Source of the DNA: Chitinophagaceae bacterium UBA3430
GTDB taxonomy: Bacteria; Bacteroidota; Bacteroidia; Chitinophagales; Chitinophagaceae
Assembly (NCBI GenBank): GCA_002378975.1
Contig: DFST01000024.1
Span: 1-8,944 of the forward strand
Length of the DNA stretch: 8,944 nt
Direction: 5' to 3'
A program made the position numbers and the translations under genes. Below the pieces are notes generated by a model, which saw only the letters and a program-made list of their open reading frames with translations, had not been told where the DNA came from and did not search any database. This document shows, piece after piece, positions 1-6,555 of this stretch; the stretch's first letter is position 1; every line of letters begins with the position of its first letter.

Positions 1-2
1 TG

Positions 3-1946
3 ACGTTGCATGTTCGATCCCATCAGGGCGCGGTTGGCATCGTCGTGCTCCAGGAACGGGATCAGCGAAGCGCTGAGTCCGACGATCTGGTTCGGTGCTA
101 CGTCGATGAACTCAACGTCTTTTTTATCAAGAATCGGGAAGTCGCCGGTTTCGCGGCTGACTACTTTTTCTGTTTGGAAAACACCTTTCTCATCGAGCGG
201 GGTATTGGCCTGCGCGATCTTGGCCAGGTCCTCTTCTTCCGCACTGAGGAAGGTAAGTTCCTTCATGTTCACTTTTCCTTCGTGCACTTTGCGGTAGGGC
301 GTTTCGATGAAGCCCATGTCGTTGATCTTGGCGTGTACGCAGAGCGTAGAGATCAATCCAATGTTCGGACCTTCCGGTGTTTCAATCGTACAGAGACGGC
401 CGTAGTGCGAATAGTGTACGTCACGTACTTCGAATCCGGCGCGTTCCCGACTGAGACCACCTGGCCCGAGCGCGGAGATACGACGCTTGTGCGTGATCTC
501 GGAAAGCGGGTTGGTCTGATCGAGGAACTGAGAAAGTTGTGAAGTACCGAAGAAGGAGTTGATCACGGAAGACAAGGTCCGCGCGTTGATCAAATCCACC
601 GGCGTAAACACCTCGTTGTCGCGTACGTTCATCCGCTCGCGGATCGTACGGGCCATACGGGCCAATCCGACACCGAACTGCGCATACAGTTGCTCGCCTA
701 CAGTACGAACACGACGGTTGCTCAGGTGATCGATGTCATCGATCTCGGCTTTGCCGTTGGTCAGTCTGACGAGGTATTTGATGATGAGGATGATGTCCTC
801 TTTGGTCAATGTCTTTTTCTCCAGCGGCTGATCGATGTTCAGCTTGCGGTTGATCTTGTAACGACCCACTTCACCGAGATCGTACCGCTTGTCGCTAAAG
901 AACAATTTATCGATGATACCGCGAGCGGTTTCATTGTCGGGTGCATCCGCACCGCGCAATTGGCGATAGATGAATTGAACCGCCTCGAGTTCGCTGTTGG
1001 AGGTATCCTTGTTCAGGGTGTTGTAGATGATGGCATAATCGCCACCTACATCTTCGCGCTGAATAAACACACTGCTGACTTCCATTTCGGAGATCGTCTC
1101 GATGGCCGCTTCGTCCAGAACGGTATCACGCTCCATCACGATTTCATTGCGCTCGATGGAAACCACCTCACCGGTATCCTCATCAACGAAATCTTCTACC
1201 CAGGTACGCAGCACACGGGCAGCCAACCGCTTGCCGACGTGTTTGCCCAATGCTTTCTTATCGGCTTTCACCTCATCGGCCATTCCGAATAATTCCAGAA
1301 TGTCCTTATCGGTTTCGTAACCGATTGAACGCAACAGGGTGGTTACGGGGAATTTCTTCTTGCGATCGATGTACGCATACATCACGTTGTTGATGTCGGT
1401 TGCGAATTCCATCCAGGCGCCCTTGAAGGGGATCACGCGGGCAGAATAGATCTTGGTTCCGTTCGGGTGAATGGACTGACCGAAGAAAACACCGGGTGAA
1501 CGGTGCAATTGAGAAACCACGACGCGCTCTGCTCCGTTGATCACGAAGGTTCCGCGAGGGGTCATGTAAGGGATATTGCCCAGAAACACGTCCTGTACAA
1601 TGGTTTGAAAATCGACGTGCTCTTCGTCGTTACAACTCAAACGCAGCTTGGCCTTGAGGGGTACTGCATACGTAAGCCCACGCTCCATACACTCGTCGAT
1701 GGTGTAGCGGGGCGGATCGATGAAATAATCCAAGAACTCCAACACGAAGATGTTCCGCGTGTCGGTGATCGGAAAATTGTCCTTGAATACACGGAACAGT
1801 CCTTCGATGTTCCGCTTATCGGGCGTGGTTTCGAGTTGGAAGAACTCTTTGAAAGATTGAATCTGTACCTCCAACAAATCGGGGGTATCCGCAAGATGCT
1901 TGATCTTTCCAAAATCAATGCGGGTGTTCATTTTCGTAGCAGACAT
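3..1946 (-). CDS. rpoB: RNA polymerase beta subunit, N-terminal half (partial)
   Basis: Encodes the beta subunit of DNA-dependent RNA polymerase, which forms one side of the catalytic cleft and the rifampicin pocket. Reading the minus strand from 1946 gives about 648 uninterrupted codons, and the frame leaves the window at the left edge, so roughly the first half of a usual ~1270-residue protein is present. The N-terminus reads MSATKMNTRIDFGKIK; a second Met at codon 6 is possible, but Met1 fits family members with a short leader. Recognisable blocks are VFLGNIPYMTPRGTFVINGA, RVVVSQLHRSPGVFF and, from about residue 467, the rifampicin region GTSQLSQFLDQTNPLSEITH followed by KRRISALGPGGL. The residues matching E. 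coli D516, H526 and S531 are all unchanged (here about 476, 486 and 491), so no classic resistance change is visible. The position matching N518 is Thr. It has its own promoter and is separated from rplL by an opposite-strand gene. rpoC probably follows beyond the edge (inference). Confidence 0.98.
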   Translation of the reverse strand, partial: MSATKMNTRIDFGKIKHLADTPDLLEVQIQSFKEFFQLETTPDKRNIEGLFRVFKDNFPITDTRNIFVLEFLDYFIDPPRYTIDECMERGLTYAVPLKAKLRLSCNDEEHVDFQTIVQDVFLGNIPYMTPRGTFVINGAERVVVSQLHRSPGVFFGQSIHPNGTKIYSARVIPFKGAWMEFATDINNVMYAYIDRKKKFPVTTLLRSIGYETDKDILELFGMADEVKADKKALGKHVGKRLAARVLRTWVEDFVDEDTGEVVSIERNEIVMERDTVLDEAAIETISEMEVSSVFIQREDVGGDYAIIYNTLNKDTSNSELEAVQFIYRQLRGADAPDNETARGIIDKLFFSDKRYDLGEVGRYKINRKLNIDQPLEKKTLTKEDIILIIKYLVRLTNGKAEIDDIDHLSNRRVRTVGEQLYAQFGVGLARMARTIRERMNVRDNEVFTPVDLINARTLSSVINSFFGTSQLSQFLDQTNPLSEITHKRRISALGPGGLSRERAGFEVRDVHYSHYGRLCTIETPEGPNIGLISTLCVHAKINDMGFIETPYRKVHEGKVNMKELTFLSAEEEDLAKIAQANTPLDEKGVFQTEKVVSRETGDFPILDKKDVEFIDVAPNQIVGLSASLIPFLEHDDANRALMGSNMQR

Positions 1947-2062
1947 AGACGAAAACCGGTTTTATAACGTTTTGGACAGACCTCACTCGATGGGGCTTCC
2001 GAACTAGAAAGTACGGAATTCCCTGTAAATCAATTACTTACAACGAGAAAAGAATGTCAAAA

Positions 2063-2070
2063 TAGATTTG
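2063..2070 (+). promoter_or_regulatory. Possible -7 element for the HhH gene
   Basis: TAGATTTG matches the Bacteroidota -7 consensus TAnnTTTG on the plus strand, about 130 bases upstream of the chosen start of the HhH gene. No TTG lies at the right distance upstream; the nearest candidate is TTA at 2038-2040 with a long 22-base spacer. An 8-base match with four fixed positions can occur by chance, so this is tentative. Confidence 0.35.
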
Positions 2071-2087
2071 GCCAAAATAAAGGATGG

Positions 2088-2117
2088 CAAAGGTAGGGAA
2101 ATGGGGTGATTCTACAA
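2088..2117 (-). promoter_or_regulatory. rpoB promoter (Bacteroidota type)
   Basis: On the minus strand TTG (2117-2115), a 19-base spacer and TACCTTTG (2095-2088) fit the Bacteroidota housekeeping consensus TTG-N19-TAnnTTTG exactly. Transcription would begin near 2081, leaving a leader of roughly 135 bases before the rpoB ATG at 1946. The leader contains no ORF or strong hairpin that I can recognise. The spacer and flanks resemble the promoter upstream of the tRNA cluster. Confidence 0.75.
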
Positions 2118-2198
2118 GAAAACTTTGATCACAAAATCTTGGATTCCAGCCCGGTTTGGGGGTTGACTTCAACCCCTTCTTGGGGGCAAATTGAGGCC

Positions 2199-3089
2199 AT
2201 GTTCAACAAATGGATTCGGCCATATTTTCAGTTCAATCGGCAAGAGCGTTGGGGGGCTGTTTTGCTGATCGGGGGGCTTTTCGGCCTCTACGGCCTAGCC
2301 TCCTTGTTCCCTAAACGGGGTGCGGTGCCCGCCCCTACTGACCAAGGCAAATCAGTTCAAGTCCGGCCGTATTCCTATGATCCTTCACCTGGTCAGTCGA
2401 ACCGGAAACCGGATTTGGCGCCTTTTGATCCGAATCAGCTAAGCGAGTCGGAGTGGATCGGGATGGGAATTCCGCCTCGCACGGTTCAAACCATCCGAAA
2501 TTATTTGGAGAAGGGTGGCCGGTTTCGATCGCCGGAAGATTTGGGTAAGATTTGGGGACTCAAACCAGCCGATCGGGACCGCCTCCTCCCCTATGTTAGA
2601 ATCCGCTCAGAAATAGCTCGCCCCAAAACATTTTTCGAAACAAAACGGTCGGGGAACTCGTCGGTGAATTCGGAAAGGGCGAGATCAATCACGATCGACA
2701 TCAACAGGTCCGATTCGGTCAACTGGGAAGCTTTGCCGGGGATCGGTCCTACCTATGCGCGTCGAATTGTTCGGTACCGGGATCGGTTGGGTGGATTTGT
2801 ACGCCTGGATCAGATTGCGGAAACCTATCAACTGCCCGACTCGGTATTTCAACAGATCCGACCGCATTTGATCTTGGTGAATCCCGGGCCGATCCGCAAG
2901 ATTCCACTGAATACAGTAGCAGTGGATACGTTGGGTCGGCATCCCTATTGCAATTTCAGTATGGCCAGATCGATCGTTCGCTACCGGGAGCAGCACGGTC
3001 CGTTTCGGAAACTGGAGGAGCTGTTGGACTTGCAGCAGGTGGATTCGGCGTGGTGGATGCGAATGCGTCCGTATCTGAGTCTGGAATGA
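2199..3089 (+). CDS. Membrane-anchored helix-hairpin-helix (ComEA-like) protein
   Basis: A 296-residue protein with an N-terminal cytoplasmic stretch (FQFNRQERWG), one hydrophobic helix at about 18-37 and a proline/serine-rich linker. Three helix-hairpin-helix units follow, near residues 78-132, 167-224 and 235-293. The middle one is the best preserved (LPGIGPTYARRIVRYRDRLG); the third keeps ARSIVRYREQHGPF but has lost the GIG hairpin. HhH units bind DNA backbone non-specifically, and the same TM-plus-HhH layout is seen in ComEA of natural transformation and in many uncharacterised Bacteroidota proteins, which often start with a similar F.F...ER.G segment. A role in DNA uptake is therefore only inferred. 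The frame is open from an ATG at 2106, but that start would lie inside the rpoB promoter and add 31 residues unlike the family, so I chose the ATG at 2199. It is transcribed against rplL and away from rpoB, and its stop codon touches the shared terminator. Confidence 0.85.
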   Translation: MFNKWIRPYFQFNRQERWGAVLLIGGLFGLYGLASLFPKRGAVPAPTDQGKSVQVRPYSYDPSPGQSNRKPDLAPFDPNQLSESEWIGMGIPPRTVQTIRNYLEKGGRFRSPEDLGKIWGLKPADRDRLLPYVRIRSEIARPKTFFETKRSGNSSVNSERARSITIDINRSDSVNWEALPGIGPTYARRIVRYRDRLGGFVRLDQIAETYQLPDSVFQQIRPHLILVNPGPIRKIPLNTVAVDTLGRHPYCNFSMARSIVRYREQHGPFRKLEELLDLQQVDSAWWMRMRPYLSLE

Positions 3090-3118
3090 AAAAGTCCCGA
3101 CCAATTGGCCGGGACTTT
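3089..3118 (-). terminator. Strong terminator ending rplKAJL, between convergent genes
   Basis: AAAGTCCCG (3091-3099) pairs with CGGGACTTT (3110-3118) around the palindromic centre CCAATTGG, giving a 9-bp stem that extends almost through the centre. On the minus strand the stem is followed directly by TTTTT (complement of 3089-3093), a classic intrinsic terminator for rplL. On the plus strand the stem is followed by a looser T/C-rich run, so it may also stop the HhH transcript, whose TGA ends at 3089. Confidence 0.85.
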
Positions 3119-3138
3119 CCCTTTGGGTAGAAATGCGA

Positions 3139-3516
3139 TTAAGCAATTTCCACATCCGCACCAGCTTCTTTGAGCTTGGCGGCGATATCCTCAGCCTCGG
3201 CTTTGGAAACACCTTCCTTTACAGGCTTGGGTGCACCGTCAACCAGGTCTTTCGCCTCTTTCAGGCCCAGACCAGTGAGGTCCTTAACGATTTTCACTAC
3301 GTTGAGTTTGGAAGCACCACCATTCTTCAGGATCACGTTGAATGCGGTCTTCTCTTCAGCGGCGGCTGCGCCACCACCTTCGCCACCACCGGCCATTACG
3401 ACAGCGGCCGCAGCGGGCTCGATGCCATATTCAGATTTCATGAAATCTGCCAGTTCTTGGACTTCTTTCACGGTCAAGCCAACCAGGCTTTCCGCAAGTG
3501 CTTTAATGTCTGCCAT
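3139..3516 (-). CDS. rplL: 50S ribosomal protein L7/L12
   Basis: Stalk protein that binds as dimers to L10 and recruits and activates translation GTPases such as EF-Tu and EF-G. The protein shows the usual three parts: an N-terminal dimerisation helix region (MADIKALAESLVGLTVKEVQ), an Ala/Gly-rich hinge (PAAAAVVMAGGGEGGGAAAA), and the globular C-terminal domain beginning EEKTAFNVILKNGG and containing KIVKDLTGLGLKEAKDLVD. I place the start at the ATG at 3516, giving 125 residues, because family members begin MADxKALAE and the preceding AAACAAACA is a typical A-rich leader. The in-frame ATG at 3528 would add only MKQT. It is the last gene of the L11 operon, 123 bases from rplJ with this start, and is followed by a strong terminator. 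Unlike the usual bacterial arrangement, rpoB does not follow on the same strand. Confidence 0.97.
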   Translation of the reverse strand: MADIKALAESLVGLTVKEVQELADFMKSEYGIEPAAAAVVMAGGGEGGGAAAAEEKTAFNVILKNGGASKLNVVKIVKDLTGLGLKEAKDLVDGAPKPVKEGVSKAEAEDIAAKLKEAGADVEIA

Positions 3517-3617
3517 TGTTTGTTTCATTTTTACCGTCTTCTCAGCGATTGCTCCGACGGCGATTTAAAAAAATTGTTTTGTCGGTTCTTTTAGCTCATC
3601 CGACGCATGAGCGATTT

Positions 3618-3635
3618 ATTTGGAGGGATCCAAAT
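3618..3635 (-). other. Hairpin in the rplJ-rplL intercistronic gap
   Basis: A perfect 7-bp stem (ATTTGGA / TCCAAAT) with a 4-base loop sits a few bases after the rplJ stop codon. On the minus strand flanking CGATTTGGA and TCCAAATAAATCG allow further pairing across a small bulge. No T-run follows, so it is unlikely to be a full terminator. It could protect the upstream mRNA 3' end or guide cleavage that sets the L10 to L7/L12 ratio; that role is inference. Confidence 0.45.
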
Positions 3636-3639
3636 CGAT

Positions 3640-4158
3640 TTACTCGGCAGCGGCAGCCGGAGCAGCCTGCTTCTCGTGATGATGCAACAGGGCAGCCAGT
3701 ACACGCTTGGCAGGAGATTGCAACAACCCGATCACTTCGCCGATCAATTCGTTCTTCGTCTTGATCTTCGTGAGTGTGATGAGGCTATTGTCACCTGAAT
3801 AAACATCACCGTTGATGAAGGCAGCCTTCAGCACGGGTTTGTCGCCATTGGTCTCCTTGCGGAAAGAAGTCAGGATCATGGCCGGCTCTTTGGGGTTCTC
3901 GGAGAACATCAAAGCGGTCACCTTGTGCAAGGAATCGAATACACCGGAATAGCGCTCACTGTCCAACGACTCGAGTGCCTTTTTAATCAAGGTATTCTTG
4001 GCCACTTTCATCTCCACGTTCTTGCTAAAGCAAGCCCGACGGAGTTTGCCAACTTGTGCCACGGTCAAGGACTCGGTGTCCGTCACGTAGAAGTTATTGT
4101 ATTGGGAGAACTTGCCTTTCAGCAGTTCGATCACCTCGTTTTTTTGTTCTTTGGTCAT
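3640..4158 (-). CDS. rplJ: 50S ribosomal protein L10
   Basis: L10 is the base of the ribosomal stalk: its N-terminal domain binds 23S rRNA beside L11 and its C-terminal helix carries L7/L12 dimers. The 172-residue product starts MTKEQKNEVIELLKGKF and carries the conserved LTVAQVGKLRRACFSKNVEM and KVAKNTLIKKAL segments of the rRNA-binding domain (about residues 31-66). The C-terminal part reads PAKRVLAALLHHHEKQ and ends in an Ala-rich tail. The length is normal. It follows rplA after 32 bases with no SD, only an A/T-rich leader (TTAAATAAAC). That short gap leaves no room for a separate L10 leader structure of the kind that controls rplJ in enterobacteria, so any autoregulation must use sequence inside rplA or work from the rplK leader (inference). 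Confidence 0.97.
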   Translation of the reverse strand: MTKEQKNEVIELLKGKFSQYNNFYVTDTESLTVAQVGKLRRACFSKNVEMKVAKNTLIKKALESLDSERYSGVFDSLHKVTALMFSENPKEPAMILTSFRKETNGDKPVLKAAFINGDVYSGDNSLITLTKIKTKNELIGEVIGLLQSPAKRVLAALLHHHEKQAAPAAAAE

Positions 4159-4190
4159 GATAGTTTATTTAATCGACCTGATGAATTGGA

Positions 4191-4886
4191 TTAATGAACA
4201 AAGGCTTTGGTATCGATGGCGATGCCGGGGCTCATGGAGCTGGCCATGCTGATGCCTTTCAGATACGTGCCTTTAGAAGAAGAAGGTTTCGCGCGGATGA
4301 TCGCGTTGAGCAGCTCTTGGCAGTTCTGCTCGATCTTCTCGGGGCTAAAGCTCACGCGGCCAATGGATGCGTGCACAATCCCTACTTTATCTACTTTGAA
4401 AGCGATCTTACCACCCTTTACATCATTGATGGCGGAAGCGACGTCGTTGGTGACGGTTCCAGTCTTGGGGTTGGGCATGAGGTTACGAGGACCGAGCACT
4501 TTACCCAGTTTACCGATCTTAGGCATCACGGCGGGTGTAGCGATGATCACATCGATGTCTACCCAACCACCTTCGATCTTGGTGACAAACTCATCCAGAC
4601 CGACGTGATCGGCACCGGCTGCTTTTGCTTCGGCTTCTTTATCGGGCGTACAGAGTACGAGTACACGCTTGGTTTTACCTGTACCATGCGGCAGGGTTAC
4701 GGTTCCGCGGATCGCCTGATCGGCTTTCTTGGGATCCACACCCAGTCGGATGTGCAGGTCAACGGATGCATCGAATTTGCAGGTGGTCACTTGCTTGACC
4801 AATGCCGATGCGTCCTTCAGGGAGTAATTTTTATTGGCGTCTACTTTCGTATCGACCACTTTGCGTTTTTTGCTGATGAATGCCAT
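4191..4886 (-). CDS. rplA: 50S ribosomal protein L1
   Basis: L1 forms the mobile L1 stalk that handles deacylated tRNA in the E site, and in many bacteria it represses its own operon by binding the L11-L1 mRNA. The 231-residue protein has the normal length, the N-terminal basic segment MAFISKKRKVVDTK and the L1 signature MPKIGKLGKVLGPRNLMPNP followed by KTGTV (about residues 121-145). The end of domain I, PSSSKGTYLKGISMASSMSP, is also characteristic. It follows rplK by 46 bases and precedes rplJ by 32, so it is co-transcribed with both. The gap before it holds a 6-bp hairpin (TCCGAC / GTCGGA on the minus strand). Confidence 0.98.
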   Translation of the reverse strand: MAFISKKRKVVDTKVDANKNYSLKDASALVKQVTTCKFDASVDLHIRLGVDPKKADQAIRGTVTLPHGTGKTKRVLVLCTPDKEAEAKAAGADHVGLDEFVTKIEGGWVDIDVIIATPAVMPKIGKLGKVLGPRNLMPNPKTGTVTNDVASAINDVKGGKIAFKVDKVGIVHASIGRVSFSPEKIEQNCQELLNAIIRAKPSSSKGTYLKGISMASSMSPGIAIDTKAFVH

Positions 4887-4932
4887 GTTGATTCGTTTTG
4901 AGTTCCGACGATTGGGTCGGATCGGTCATCGA

Positions 4933-5376
4933 TTAGTTTTCCCAGGGAGCTTTTCCGTCTACGTTGAGGCCCATGCTGCGCGCAGTGCCAGCCACCATCT
5001 TCATGGCACTTTCCACGGTGAAGCAGTTGAGGTCGGGCATCTTGTCTTCCGCGATCCCTTTAATCTGATCCCAGGTCACTTTGCCTACTTTGGCGCGGTT
5101 GCTTTCCTTGGAACCTTTCTGGATCTTGGCCGCTTCCATCAGCTGAATCGCTGCGGGCGGGGTTTTGATTACAAAATCAAAACTTTTGTCGGTGTAAACG
5201 GTGATGAGCACGGGAAGTACTTTCCCTTGCTTTTCCTGGGTCCTGGCATTGAACTGCTTACAGAATTCCATGATGTTAATACCCTTGGAACCCAGTGCAG
5301 GACCGATGGGCGGAGCCGGATTGGCTTGGCCGCCCTTGCATTGCAGCTTCACAAAGCCGCTGATTTCTTTTGCCAT
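4933..5376 (-). CDS. rplK: 50S ribosomal protein L11
   Basis: L11 binds the GTPase-associated centre of 23S rRNA and helps factor-dependent GTP hydrolysis and the stringent response. The 147-residue protein begins MAKEISGFVKLQCKGGQANP and continues APPIGPALGSKGINIMEFCK, with the conserved prolines of the thiopeptide-binding face (about residues 20-27). The C-terminal rRNA-binding domain ends MKMVAGTARSMGLNVDG. It is first in the rplKAJL unit. Upstream are about 100 bases of transcribed leader from a near-consensus promoter, then the nusG terminator, so its transcription is separate from secE-nusG. The start is preceded by a run of A residues rather than an SD sequence. Confidence 0.98.
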   Translation of the reverse strand: MAKEISGFVKLQCKGGQANPAPPIGPALGSKGINIMEFCKQFNARTQEKQGKVLPVLITVYTDKSFDFVIKTPPAAIQLMEAAKIQKGSKESNRAKVGKVTWDQIKGIAEDKMPDLNCFTVESAMKMVAGTARSMGLNVDGKAPWEN

Positions 5377-5401
5377 CTTTTTTTGATTTATTGGTTCAAA
5401 C

Positions 5402-5434
5402 GATCCATCGCCCTCCGAAAAGAGTTACCGGATC
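5402..5434 (-). promoter_or_regulatory. Possible structured leader of rplK
   Basis: In the rplK leader, GATCC (5434-5430 on the minus strand) can pair with GGATC (5406-5402), enclosing an asymmetric internal loop and a short CTC/GAG inner helix. L1 is known to recognise a helix with an asymmetric loop on the rplK-rplA mRNA of other bacteria, so this is a candidate L1 feedback site. I cannot confirm the specific L1 recognition bases. Confidence 0.25.
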
Positions 5435-5486
5435 TTCCAAATTCCTCAAGCCGCCGAAACGGTTGTTAAAGAACAAATTGGGGGTG

Positions 5487-5517
5487 CAAAGATAACGGGG
5501 CAAGGCGTTCCTCCCAA
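5487..5517 (-). promoter_or_regulatory. rplKAJL promoter (Bacteroidota type)
   Basis: On the minus strand TTG (5517-5515), a 20-base spacer and TATCTTTG (5494-5487) match the Bacteroidota consensus. Transcription would begin near 5480, about 100 bases before the rplK start. It lies just downstream of the nusG terminator, which supports an independent L11 operon. Confidence 0.75.
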
Positions 5518-5541
5518 AGAAAATGGAGGGTTTTTTCCGGG

Positions 5542-5576
5542 AAATAAAAACGCCTGCTTCCGTGGGGAGCAGGCGT
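5542..5576 (-). terminator. Intrinsic terminator after nusG
   Basis: ACGCCTGCT (5550-5558) pairs perfectly with AGCAGGCGT (5568-5576) around a 9-base loop. On the minus strand the stem is followed by TTTTTATTT. It lies 27 bases after the nusG stop and ends the tuf-trnW-secE-nusG transcript before the rplK promoter. Confidence 0.88.
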
Positions 5577-5603
5577 ATAAAAAGTTGAGCTGCAGGTGAT
5601 TAA

Positions 5604-6191
5604 TCAGCTAATCTTTTCCACTTGCATGTAGCTGAGTTCCACGGGAGTGGAACGGCCGAAGATCTTAACGGTCACTTTGAGTTTTTTCTTCTCGTCGTTC
5701 ACTTCCTCGATCACGCCGTTGAAATCATTGAAAGGACCTTCGATGATCTTGATGGTCTCACCAACGATGAAAGGTTCCACCATGCTGATGCCGCCGGACT
5801 CGGCCATTTCATCCATTTTGCCGAGCATTTTGTTGACTTCGGCTTTGCGCAAAGCAATGGGATTCTCTTTACCCAGGAAGTGGATGACGTTGGTTGTATT
5901 CTTAATGAGGTCGCGCAGGTCGTCATTCAGTTTTCCGGAGGTGATCTCGATCATGACGTAACCAGGGTAATAGTTGCGTTCACGCACCACCTTCTTTCCG
6001 CTGGCTACTTTGTATACTTTTTCTACAGGGAGAAACACTTGTTTAACCACCTCACTCCATCCACTGCGGGCGATCTCCTTGTCGAGGTATTCCTTGACTT
6101 TCTTTTCCTTGCCGCTGACAACACGCAACACATACCATTTGGTATTGGTTTCGGGTTGGGCGATCGGCTCGGTTTGTACGATTGCGTCCAT
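5604..6191 (-). CDS. nusG: Transcription elongation/antitermination factor NusG
   Basis: NusG binds the beta' clamp helices of RNA polymerase, aids processive elongation, and links polymerase to Rho or to the leading ribosome through S10. The 195-residue protein has an N-terminal NGN domain (about 18-112; KWYVLRVVSGKEKKVKEYL, RNYYPGYVMIE, FLGKENPIAL) and a C-terminal KOW domain (about 141-195; VGETIKIIEGPFNDFNGVIE). A 17-residue polar extension precedes the NGN domain, which I regard as an ordinary variation. The ATG overlaps the secE stop codon by one base (TAATG), which implies translational coupling. The gene ends shortly before a clear intrinsic terminator. Confidence 0.98.
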   Translation of the reverse strand: MDAIVQTEPIAQPETNTKWYVLRVVSGKEKKVKEYLDKEIARSGWSEVVKQVFLPVEKVYKVASGKKVVRERNYYPGYVMIEITSGKLNDDLRDLIKNTTNVIHFLGKENPIALRKAEVNKMLGKMDEMAESGGISMVEPFIVGETIKIIEGPFNDFNGVIEEVNDEKKKLKVTVKIFGRSTPVELSYMQVEKIS

Positions 6192-6385
6192 TAGAACAAT
6201 TGTTTATAGATGAACTTGAATCCGTTTCCGATGCCGGAATCCATCACCAGTACAACGAGGGTGATGAGCATCGTAGCCGCCAATACGATCATGGTGGACT
6301 GCTGCAATTGTGTCCAAGTTGGCCAGGTCACTTTTTCGGTCAGCTCACGCAGACTTTCTTGGAAATGGTTCGTGATCTTTTTCAT
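6191..6385 (-). CDS. secE: Preprotein translocase subunit SecE
   Basis: SecE clamps the two halves of the SecY channel in the cytoplasmic membrane. The 64-residue product is the short single-span form: an amphipathic N-terminal helix (NHFQESLRELTEKV), the conserved SecE motif TEKVTWPTWTQLQQST (about 16-31) and one membrane helix at about 31-48. Its stop overlaps the nusG start by one base. It begins only 10 bases after the encoded CCA end of tRNA-Trp, so cleavage of the tRNA from the transcript would leave secE with a nearly leaderless mRNA. No SD is visible. Confidence 0.96.
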   Translation of the reverse strand: MKKITNHFQESLRELTEKVTWPTWTQLQQSTMIVLAATMLITLVVLVMDSGIGNGFKFIYKQLF

Positions 6386-6395
6386 GTTAATCGAT

Positions 6396-6469
6396 TGGCA
6401 CGGGCAGAGAGATTCGAACTCCCATCAACGGTTTTGGAGACCGCTATTCTGCCATTGAACTATGCCCGT
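6396..6469 (-). tRNA. trnW: tRNA-Trp (CCA anticodon)
   Basis: The minus strand folds into a full cloverleaf: acceptor ACGGGCA with TGCCCGT, anticodon loop CTCCAAA on a perfect GCGGT/ACCGT stem, and T-loop TTCGAAT. The discriminator is G and the 3' CCA is encoded. It sits between tuf and secE, as is usual in Bacteroidota. Confidence 0.97.
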
Positions 6470-6498
6470 AGTTGAGATTTGTTTCGGGATAATTAACA

Positions 6499-6531
6499 AC
6501 AAAGTACCTGGGCATAGCCCAAGTACTTTGT
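6499..6531 (-). terminator. Long hairpin between tuf and tRNA-Trp
   Basis: ACAAAGTAC (6499-6507) pairs with GTACTTTGT (6523-6531) and TGGGC with GCCCA inside, around a 3-base loop. On the minus-strand RNA the single unpaired position becomes a U-G wobble, giving a continuous 15-bp helix. The following sequence (TGTTAATTA) is a poor U-tract, so it may be a partial terminator, a 3' end stabiliser for tuf mRNA, or a processing site that frees tRNA-Trp. Confidence 0.6.
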
Positions 6532-6555
6532 AAGTTATTGATTTTTAAGCGATTC

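Noticed and set aside
6..542. Plus-strand ORF of 178 codons inside rpoB
   Set aside because: Antisense shadow of rpoB, whose frame is fully open here and carries the conserved rifampicin region.
468..548. Possible rifampicin-resistance change (Thr at the E. coli N518 position)
   Set aside because: The main resistance positions (D516, H526, S531) are unchanged, and Thr here is probably normal variation in this phylum.
690..1292. Plus-strand ORF of 200 codons inside rpoB
   Set aside because: Antisense to conserved rpoB sequence; its protein shows no family resemblance.
2106..2198. Upstream ATG extending the HhH protein by 31 residues
   Set aside because: The start lies within the -33/spacer part of the rpoB promoter, and the extra residues do not resemble the N-terminus of related proteins, which begin near the membrane anchor.
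2685..3212. Minus-strand ORF of 175 codons overlapping the HhH gene and the end of rplL
   Set aside because: Antisense to the HhH repeats and crosses the terminator; no recognisable domain.
4194..4901. Plus-strand ORF of 235 codons opposite rplA
   Set aside because: Mirror frame of rplA; low-complexity, no family resemblance.
5509..5536. Plus-strand stem CCTCC/GGAGG followed by a T-run
   Set aside because: Only 5 bp with a long loop, no plus-strand gene ends here, and it overlaps the rplK promoter.
5622..6194. Plus-strand ORF of 190 codons opposite nusG
   Set aside because: Antisense shadow of nusG, covering almost exactly the same span.
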